A DNA stretch of 16,842 nucleotides from Sandaracinaceae bacterium. Lineage in GTDB: Bacteria; Myxococcota_A; Polyangia; Polyangiales; Houyiibacteriaceae. The notes beneath the pieces are model-generated. The model had not been told where the DNA came from. It ran no database searches and saw nothing but the letters and a program-made list of their open reading frames with translations. The position numbers were made by a program, and so were the translations under genes. Numbering within the stretch: the first letter of the stretch is position 1; each line of letters starts with the position of its first letter. Of the stretch, positions 6,767 to 12,548 are shown one piece after another. The DNA is taken from contig JAAZAH010000293.1 of the NCBI GenBank assembly GCA_012514415.1, positions 1 through 16,842 of the forward strand, in the 5' to 3' direction.

Positions 6767-8816
6767 GGCGAAGGGAGTCGACAGGGCGGAGGCGCGAAGC
6801 CATCTCGGCGGGGAAGATCGTTGCGAGCACGCAGACGAGGATGGAGGAGATGCCGACCACGACGAAGTCGAGAAGCTCGACGTGGACGGGGAGGTGGTCG
6901 ATATAGAAAATCTCGCTGGGGATGCTGATGCGGAAGCGCTTGGCCGCAAAGACGAGAAGATAACCGAGTCCGAGGCCAAGGATCGAGCCCAGCGTGCCGA
7001 TCATGAAGCCTTCGAGGATGAAAGAGCGGAGGATCTGCTTCGTCGACGCGCCGAGCGTGCGCAGGATGGCGATCTCGCCCGATTTTTCTTGGATGAGGAG
7101 GATGAAGGTCCCGAAGACGGAAAAGCCTGCAATGAGGATCGCAAGGCCGAGGGTGAGGAACATCGCGAGGCGTTCAAGGGCGAGGGCGCCGAAGAGGTTT
7201 TGGTTGAGCTCGCGCCAATCGCGAACGCGGAGATCGGTCTCGGCGAGGAGACGCTGGATCTCCGGAAGAAGCCGCGGCGCCCGCTCAGCATCGCGTGTTC
7301 GGATTTCGATGCCGTGGATCGCCTCGCCCGAGCCGAGAAAACGCGCGGCCTCATCGATGGGCAGGTAGACGAGCTTCATATCGTATTCGTACATCCCGCT
7401 ATAAAAAATCCCGGCGACGCGAAAGCGTCGGGTTTTCGGGAGCCTCCCCGTCGGGCCCAGTCTCCCATGCGGACTGACGATCTCGAGCTCGTCGCCCACG
7501 TAGACGCGGAGCGCCTGCGCGAGCTCGCGGCCAAGGATGAGCGGAGGGAGGACGGTGCGCTCTTCGCGCTTGAGGTGATCTCTTCGAAGCGTGCGCCCGA
7601 AAGCCGCAGAATCTTCCGTCGAGGGCTCGACGCCGAAGATGGAGCCGCTGTCGAACGCATCGTCGAAGCTCGGGATGTCGAGGAGCTTCTCGGGATGCCG
7701 GAGGTGATCGAGATCGCCGTCGACGAGGGTCTCAGCGAGGTTCGTCCCGCGCTCGAGATCGCGAAGTGAGATGCCGCGGAGGACGGCGCCCTCCGAGCCA
7801 TTCGTCGTCGTAAGCATCACCTCGGCTTCGAGGTAGGGCGTCGCGGCGACCACGCCGGGAAGCGCTTCGAGCGCTTCTAAGAGCTCGTCCTGGGGGGTGA
7901 ATGGCCCCTCTTCGCGCTCGATGAGGAGGTGAGCTTTTTGTCCAAGGATCTTATCCTTGAGATCTTGCCGAAAGCCGCCCATCACGGAGAGCACCGTTGT
8001 GAGCATGGCGCAAGAGACCGCAACGGCGAGCACCGAAAGGAGGGAAGTCGCAGCGAGGAACCCGCTTTTCCGTGAGCGAAGATGCCGCGCGGGGATCATC
8101 CATTCGAAACCGCCGCGCTCGATGAGCTGGAGCGTGGGGCCGACGAGGCGGAGGGCGAGCCGGAGCGCAACGAGCGAGGTGACCGAGAGGCGCAGGATGG
8201 CCCGCGCGAGCGATGCCGGATCGCCTTCGTGCGGCTCGAGCTCAAGCGCGACGATCGCAAAGCCGAATGCGAGGAGGACAACGAGATCGAAGATGAGGGA
8301 GAGTCGCGCACGAACCTCGCGGCTCAGCGCGAGGAAGAGCGCTCCAATGGCGCCCAAGGCCGCTCCATCGAAGAGTAGCCGCGCCGCTTGAGTCCCGCGG
8401 AGCGCGAGCCCCTCGGCGTCGGTGAGCGCGAAATAGAGCGCCGCATCACCGAAGTCGAAGCTGATCTTTGCGTCGAGCGTCCGTTCGATGGCGAAGTGAA
8501 GGGCGAGTGATCCGACAATGCGTGGCGCGATCGAGGCGAGCGCGACGCCGGAAAATGCGAGTGCGCGAGCGCGGCCGTGCGTCCCCCTCGGCTGTGAGCG
8601 CGCGAGCCAAAAGAGCGTCAGGGAAGAGACCGCAATGAGCGCGGACAGAGCTCCATCGAGCGCAAGTCCGAGCGGCACGCCAAGGAGCGCGCGGTCGACA
8701 TAATGCGGAAGAAGGCTGGGGCTTTGCGTCCGGATGAAGAGGAGGATCCCGTCGATCGCGATGCCAATCGAGACGAGCGCGATGAGCAGAAGGGTGACGG
8801 GAGCCTTTGTCCTCAT
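6759..8816 (-). CDS. lolC: LolC/LolE-family permease with an extra N-terminal membrane region
   Basis: This protein has 685 residues; LolC, LolE and related permeases are usually near 400-430. The canonical part starts at about residue 237 (FEWMIPARHLRSRKSG; LolC-type FIGLRYLR). It has a first membrane helix at 253-280, a large periplasmic domain, and three C-terminal helices at about 548-575, 600-625 and 648-670. The conserved EKSGEIAILRTLGAS (577-591) and IFPAEMASRLRPVDSLRHE end are clear. Residues 1-230 hold about six hydrophobic segments (about 7-28, 46-72, 84-108, 143-165, 171-192, 203-225) that have no counterpart in E. coli LolC. An extra, partly acidic insert lies at about 376-423 in the periplasmic domain. 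With LolD it should extract lipoproteins from the inner membrane. Only one permease gene is present, so it probably works as a homodimer. Its ATG overlaps the lysS stop by ATGA. Confidence 0.9.
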   Translation of the reverse strand: MRTKAPVTLLLIALVSIGIAIDGILLFIRTQSPSLLPHYVDRALLGVPLGLALDGALSALIAVSSLTLFWLARSQPRGTHGRARALAFSGVALASIAPRIVGSLALHFAIERTLDAKISFDFGDAALYFALTDAEGLALRGTQAARLLFDGAALGAIGALFLALSREVRARLSLIFDLVVLLAFGFAIVALELEPHEGDPASLARAILRLSVTSLVALRLALRLVGPTLQLIERGGFEWMIPARHLRSRKSGFLAATSLLSVLAVAVSCAMLTTVLSVMGGFRQDLKDKILGQKAHLLIEREEGPFTPQDELLEALEALPGVVAATPYLEAEVMLTTTNGSEGAVLRGISLRDLERGTNLAETLVDGDLDHLRHPEKLLDIPSFDDAFDSGSIFGVEPSTEDSAAFGRTLRRDHLKREERTVLPPLILGRELAQALRVYVGDELEIVSPHGRLGPTGRLPKTRRFRVAGIFYSGMYEYDMKLVYLPIDEAARFLGSGEAIHGIEIRTRDAERAPRLLPEIQRLLAETDLRVRDWRELNQNLFGALALERLAMFLTLGLAILIAGFSVFGTFILLIQEKSGEIAILRTLGASTKQILRSFILEGFMIGTLGSILGLGLGYLLVFAAKRFRISIPSEIFYIDHLPVHVELLDFVVVGISSILVCVLATIFPAEMASRLRPVDSLRHE

Positions 8817-10423
8817 TCGATCTCGGCGCTGGCCTCGGGCCTTAGGAGCGGGAAGAGAAGAACGTCGCGGATGGAATCGATGCCCGCAAGCGTCATCACC
8901 AATCGATCGACGCCAACGCCGAAGCCGCCGGCGGGAGGCATGCCGTGGCTGAGCGCGCGGATATAATCGGCGTCAAAATCCATCGCCTCTTCATCGCCCG
9001 CCTCGGCTTTCTCGAGTTGATCTCGGAAGCGTGCCGCCTGATCGTCTGGATCGTTGAGCTCGCTGAAGGCGTTGGCGACCTCGCGGCCCTGAATAAAGAG
9101 CTCGAAGCGATCGGTGAAGCGAGGATCGCGATCGTTTCTTCGCGCCAGCGGCGAAACTTCAAAGGGGTATTGCGTGATGAAGACGGGGAGCGAGCGCGCT
9201 CCATCCTCGGTGCGATAGAGCGTCTCGAGGTGCGGCTCGACGAGGAGCTCGAAGAGGAAGAAGATGCGCTCACCGAAGTTCCGGCATCCCTGCATTTGCT
9301 TTTGCGTGAGCTTGTCGGCGCGGGGAAGGGCTGTCTCGAATGCGGCGGCAAGGCGCGCATCGTCGTCGAGCGTCTCGCGATCGAGAAGGCCGTCGAACGC
9401 AGAGGGCTCAAACCCATCGCGCGCCATCCGATCGAGGATCGAATCGACCATCGTCACGCGGGCCCACGTTGCCTCGAGATCGAAGCTTCGCTCGGTCACA
9501 AGTGTGGGGTGAGCCTTTTGAAAGGCGCGATCCGTTTCACGGAAGAGACCCACGCCGAGATCCATCAACTCCTCGTAGCCGACGTAGGCCATATAGAATT
9601 CAAGAATCGTGAATTCGGGGTTATGGCGGGTGCTGATGCCCTCGTTTCGGAACGCCCGGCCGATCTCGTAGACCCGATCGTAGCCGCCGACGAGCAAGCG
9701 CTTCAAGTAGAGCTCGGGGGCGATGCGCAGGTAAAGATCGAGATCGAGTGCGTTGTGGTGTGTGGTGAAGGGTTTGGCCGTCGCCCCGCCCCGAACCGGA
9801 TGGAGAAGGGGCGTTTCGACCTCGAGAAAATCGCGATCGTCGAGGAAGCGTCGGAGCGCTTTGAGGATGGTCGTCCGCGCGCGAAAGACCTCGGCAACCT
9901 CGGGGGTCGCAAAAAGATCGACATAGCGCTCGCGATAGCGCTTTTCGACGTCCTTGAGACCGTGCCACTTTCCGGGCGGGGGAAGCATGGCCTTAGAGAG
10001 ATGCCGGTAACGTTCTGCGCGGAGGGCGAGCGCACCGGTCCGCGTGCGGATCGCTGGCCCCTCGACACAGACGTGATCGGCAAGATCGAGGATTGCGAAA
10101 TCCGCGGCGTCATCTTCGTCGAGGAGTTCTTTCCGAACGAGCGCCTGCGCGTCGCCATAGGGCGTGCGAATCACGAGGAAGGGGCCGCGCTTGGCCATCA
10201 CGCGGCCATAGAGATTGAAGCGTGGTGAGTCTTCGGTGATGCCGTCTTCGCCCGTGAGCTTTTCGAGCTCACTCTCATCGCGGGCGATCCGGAGCAGCTC
10301 GCGGCGTGAAGCCTCGATCGCATCGGTTACGCGAAAATCATTGGGGAAGACCTGTTTGCCGCGCTCTTTCAGCGTCTCCGCCTTCTTCGCGCGGACCTCG
10401 CGCAACTCGCTCTCGCTCGACAC
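8813..10423 (-). CDS. lysS: Lysyl-tRNA synthetase, class II
   Basis: This 536-residue class II enzyme charges tRNA-Lys with lysine using ATP in the cytoplasm. E. coli LysS has 505 residues. An N-terminal OB-fold anticodon-binding domain (about 65-150) precedes the catalytic core. Motif 1 is around FLEVETPLLHPVRGGATAKP (199-218). Motif 2 is RAFRNEGISTRHNPEFTILE (256-275). Motif 3 is PAGGFGVGVDRLVMTLAG (497-514). The segment KRYRERYVDLFATPEV (161-176) is typical of bacterial LysRS. The start is a GTG at 10423 with a strong AAGGAG six bases upstream. It lies 47 bases below prfB; a prfB-lysS pair is also found in E. coli. Its TGA overlaps the lolC start, so lysS appears to be the head of the envelope block. 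Function is certain. Confidence 0.98.
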   Translation of the reverse strand: MSSESELREVRAKKAETLKERGKQVFPNDFRVTDAIEASRRELLRIARDESELEKLTGEDGITEDSPRFNLYGRVMAKRGPFLVIRTPYGDAQALVRKELLDEDDAADFAILDLADHVCVEGPAIRTRTGALALRAERYRHLSKAMLPPPGKWHGLKDVEKRYRERYVDLFATPEVAEVFRARTTILKALRRFLDDRDFLEVETPLLHPVRGGATAKPFTTHHNALDLDLYLRIAPELYLKRLLVGGYDRVYEIGRAFRNEGISTRHNPEFTILEFYMAYVGYEELMDLGVGLFRETDRAFQKAHPTLVTERSFDLEATWARVTMVDSILDRMARDGFEPSAFDGLLDRETLDDDARLAAAFETALPRADKLTQKQMQGCRNFGERIFFLFELLVEPHLETLYRTEDGARSLPVFITQYPFEVSPLARRNDRDPRFTDRFELFIQGREVANAFSELNDPDDQAARFRDQLEKAEAGDEEAMDFDADYIRALSHGMPPAGGFGVGVDRLVMTLAGIDSIRDVLLFPLLRPEASAEIE

Positions 10424-10429
10424 TCTTAA

Positions 10430-10435
10430 CTCCTT
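10430..10435 (-). promoter_or_regulatory. Strong Shine-Dalgarno fixing the lysS GTG start
   Basis: The minus strand reads AAGGAG here, six bases before the GTG at 10423-10421. It is the best-placed ribosome binding site in the window and supports the GTG as the lysS start. Most other genes in the block have weak sites and probably depend on coupling. Confidence 0.8.
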
Positions 10436-10470
10436 CGAACTCTCAATCCTTGAGCCGCTGCTTTGCGTGC

Positions 10471-11623
10471 TTATGCGCCGCCATTCGCGGGTTGTTTCTT
10501 CTTGGCTTCGCGCCGATCGGAGCTGAGCATGAGCCAGCTCTCGATAAATCCGTCGAGATCGCCGTCGAGGACGGCCTCGGCGTTGGTCATCTTATGGTCG
10601 GTTCGCTCGTCCTTGACCATCGTATATGGCTGGAGCGTGTAGGTGCGCACCTGGGAGCCAAAGCCGATCTCGTTCTTATCGCCTCCAAATGCATCTTCGA
10701 ACTCGGCCTCGCGCTCGCGTCTCTCCTTCTCGAAGATGAGGCCTCGGAGCATCTTCATTGCCGTCTCGCGATTCTGGTGCTGGGACCGCTCGTTATCGCA
10801 GCGCACGACAAAGCCGGTCGGGATATGGCGGATGCGGATGGCGGATTCGGTCCGGTTGACGTGCTGTCCGCCCGCGCCGCCTGAGCGCATCGTCGAGACT
10901 TCGAGATCCTCATCGCGGATCACAATCGAATCGAGCGTAAGGTCGTCTTTGAGGTCGGGGACGACGCTCACGGCCGCAAACGCCGTATGCCGACGCGCGC
11001 CCGAGTCAAAGGGGCTGATGCGAATCAAGCGATGGACGCCGTTTTCGGCGCGGAGATAGCCATAGGCGAACTCGCCTTTGACGAGCACCGATGCGTCTTT
11101 GATCCCTGCTTCATCACCGGGCTGCTTCGAAAGCAGCTCGACCTTGAAACCGCGTCGTTCGGCCCAGCGCAGATACATCCGAAGAAGCATCTCGGCCCAG
11201 TCTTGAGCGTCGACGCCGCCCGCGCCTGGAGTGATCGTCAGGATCGCGTCGTTGTCGTCGTTCGGATCGGAGAGCATCCGGCGGAGCTCGAGCTCGCGCA
11301 CGCCGGCTTCGATCGGCTCGAGCTGCTCGTGGATCTCGCCGAGAAGCTCGGGCTCCTCTTCGGTCATCTCGAGCAGCTCGAGCAGATCGCTCGTCTCCCG
11401 CTCGAGGCGCTCGAGGTTGTTGATGGTTGTCTCGGCGGAAGAGCGCTCGCGCATCAGACGCTGCGCTTCCTCAGCATTATCCCAAAAGCCTTCGCGGAGG
11501 CTCAGGTTCGTAAGGCGATCGACAGTATGCTTCAGACCGTCGAGGTCAAAGATACCTCCGGAGCGCCGAGAGGCGCCCGCTGAGTTGGTTCAGTTTTTCG
11601 CGAATTTCAGCGGTGGTATGCAT
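10471..11623 (-). CDS. prfB: Peptide chain release factor 2 with +1 programmed frameshift
   Basis: RF2 releases finished proteins at UGA and UAA codons. Translation starts at the ATG at 11623 (MHTTAEIREKLNQLSGRLSA). It reaches an in-frame TGA at codon 26 (11548-11546), shifts +1 at CTT-TGA-C, and continues as DLDGLKHTVDRLTNLSLREG to the stop at 10471. The joined product is about 383 residues (E. coli RF2 has 365). The second frame alone contains an ATG at 11454, but that would remove part of the conserved N-terminal helical domain. The stop-codon recognition tripeptide SPF is in RISPFDSGARRHTAFA. The catalytic GGQ is in MRSGGAGGQHVNRTESAIRI. All core features are intact. The gene lies just upstream of lysS on the same strand. 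Upstream purines (AGAGAG) give a plausible ribosome site. Confidence 0.98.
11545..11559 (-). promoter_or_regulatory. RF2 recoding (programmed +1 frameshift) site
   Basis: The minus strand reads GGAGG-TAT-CTT-TGA-C. The slippery CTT codon is 11551-11549, the stop TGA is 11548-11546, and the following C (11545) is the poor-termination context. The internal Shine-Dalgarno-like GGAGG (11559-11555) sits three bases before CTT. All elements of the classic RF2 autoregulatory site are present, and the TGA is codon 26, as in E. coli. When RF2 is scarce, termination at UGA is slow and ribosomes slip into the +1 frame and make more RF2. Confidence 0.96.
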
Positions 11624-11702
11624 GGTTTATTCTCTCTTTGGCACGCCTTTGCCACGTCCTTAGCACGTCGGGCGGGCGATGACAGGTGCGATGCGCCGAC
11701 TC

Positions 11703-11713
11703 TGATTAAATCA
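11703..11713 (-). promoter_or_regulatory. AT-rich dyad with a -10-like element upstream of prfB
   Basis: TGATT-A-AATCA is a perfect 11-base dyad in an otherwise GC-rich gap (11624-11863) between the pilZ-like gene and prfB. On the minus strand it contains TTTAAT (11710-11705), five of six matches to the -10 consensus, about 80 bases before the prfB ATG. The upstream -35 is poor; TTGCGC is present, but the spacing is only 14 bases. It may be a prfB promoter, a regulator site, or both. The rest of this gap holds no gene I would support. Confidence 0.3.
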
Positions 11714-11863
11714 CGGAGGGCTGAGCGCAAGCTTTCGGGGGTGGAACTCGAACCGTCGGCATCAAGTGCGGAGCGCGGCTCCGGTTTCCGACGACGTCGG
11801 GGAGCCGAGGTGTCCACGCGCCCGGCCGAGCGAAAGGGCTCCCTTTTTGGTGACGCGCCCGGA

Positions 11864-12274
11864 TCAGGCGGAGCGATCGCGTCGGCGCATCAGTTTGGCG
11901 TAGAGCTCTTCACCGAGGCTGTCGACCATCAGCTTTTCAACGATCGATTCGACCCGCTCGCGCTCCATCTCGTTTTTGTAAACGAAGCCAATGCCCATAC
12001 CCGAGGGCTGCTCCTCGGTGGCTTGTTCTTCCGTGACGATCCACTGCACCTTGCCGCGTAGCGACAGCGGCTCTTCGCGCTTCGGGATGCACAGCTTGAA
12101 AACGAATTCCGTTCCGATACCGAGCGGTTTTGTGGTGGGGATGAAGGTGCCGCCGCGGCTGATATTCTTCGTGTAGTCCGAGAAGAAGGAATTCAGACGC
12201 TTGTACTCGACCTTCAGCTCGATCGGAGCCCTCACCGCCGATCGCCTCTCTTCGTTTCCATCTCTTTCAGACAC
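11864..12274 (-). CDS. PilZ domain protein, possible cyclic-di-GMP receptor
   Basis: This 136-residue protein is essentially one PilZ domain. It has an arginine motif near the N-terminus (RRSAVR, with R11 and R15 fitting RxxxR) and NISRGGTFI (37-45), which fits the (D/N)xSxxG cyclic-di-GMP-binding signature. Strands continue through GTEFVFKLCIP, LSLRGKVQWIV and MGIGFVYK. The last 30 residues are a charged helix. This layout resembles the short PilZ proteins common in Myxococcota. If it binds cyclic-di-GMP it would act as a small effector in motility, polysaccharide or adhesion control; no partner is adjacent. The start is a GTG at 12274, and I see no good Shine-Dalgarno. It is divergent from the S1-like gene (274-base gap) and 240 bases upstream of prfB on the same strand, so it could have its own transcript. 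Confidence 0.87.
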   Translation of the reverse strand: MSERDGNEERRSAVRAPIELKVEYKRLNSFFSDYTKNISRGGTFIPTTKPLGIGTEFVFKLCIPKREEPLSLRGKVQWIVTEEQATEEQPSGMGIGFVYKNEMERERVESIVEKLMVDSLGEELYAKLMRRRDRSA

Positions 12275-12346
12275 GATAGTGCAACTCTAAGCGACTCGGC
12301 GAATAAATCGAAGAATTTTTGTTCCTCCCCGCAGACCCATCGTGGC

Positions 12347-12375
12347 TTGACGCGCCGCGCCTGCGCTTTTACGCT
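12347..12375 (+). promoter_or_regulatory. Candidate sigma70-type promoter for the S1-like gene
   Basis: TTGACG (12347-12352) is five of six matches to the -35 consensus. It is followed after 17 bases by TACGCT (12370-12375), which keeps the three most conserved -10 positions (TA and the final T). It would give a leader of about 165 bases ahead of the ATG at 12549, containing the palindrome and hairpins described separately. Prediction by eye only. Confidence 0.35.
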
Positions 12376-12388
12376 CAATGCCCTTTAT

Positions 12389-12404
12389 CGAGCGCGCGCG
12401 CTCG
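12389..12404. repeat. 16-base perfect palindrome in the S1-like leader
   Basis: CGAGCGCGCGCGCTCG is its own reverse complement. It lies just downstream of the candidate promoter. It could be an operator for a dimeric protein, or a very short-looped GC hairpin in RNA. Alternating CG is also expected by chance more often in GC-rich DNA, so weight is modest. Confidence 0.4.
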
Positions 12405-12415
12405 CGTGTCCAGCC

Positions 12416-12503
12416 GGAGGTTTGGCCTCGCTCCAAGGAGGCCAAACCGCCACTCACGTGGAGGCCGAGCCCCAATCGCATGGAGGTTCGGTCCCAGTTG
12501 GAG
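12416..12503 (+). promoter_or_regulatory. Structured 5' leader with repeated GGAGG motifs upstream of the S1-like gene
   Basis: Four GGAGG motifs start at 12416, 12437, 12460 and 12482 (spacing 21, 23 and 22 bases), with a partial GGAG at 12500. A hairpin pairs 12419-12429 with 12438-12448 (11 perfect base pairs, 8-base loop). It can extend to 12416-12451 with one A/G mismatch. A second hairpin pairs 12463-12471 with 12485-12493 (nine pairs, two of them G-U), with ATGGA on the 3' side of its 13-base loop. The nearest Shine-Dalgarno-like bases to the ATG are only GAGG about 11 bases away. By analogy with the E. coli rpsA leader, which has hairpins with GGA motifs and no standard Shine-Dalgarno, this may be a control region for S1-like synthesis. 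The structure is seen in the sequence; the role is inferred. Confidence 0.5.
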
Positions 12504-12548
12504 ACGCGAGCGCCATAAAAGCCCGTTCTGGGCGAGGTTTCTACAGGC

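Noticed and set aside
6767..6979. 71-residue upstream extension of lolD
   Set aside because: Ser/Ala-rich sequence inside the lolC coding region; the ATG at 6766 starts the true ABC domain.
6735..7769. 344-residue plus-strand frame over the LolC/E-like gene
   Set aside because: Composition is a shadow of a well-supported gene; no recognisable fold.
8945..10228. 427-residue open frame antisense to lysS
   Set aside because: lysS is certain on the other strand; the antisense product mirrors its codon bias and has no domain features.
11703..11713. TGATT-A-AATCA as an Fnr-type site
   Set aside because: Fnr sites have a 4-base centre between TTGAT and ATCAA; spacing and outer bases do not fit.
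11590..11817. 75-residue minus-strand frame between the pilZ-like gene and prfB
   Set aside because: It overlaps the prfB start, is low in complexity, and has no ribosome site or similarity I recognise.
11829..11848. AAAGGG-CT-CCCTTT dyad as a terminator of the pilZ-like gene
   Set aside because: The loop is too short unless pairs are lost, and its T run faces the plus strand, where no gene ends.
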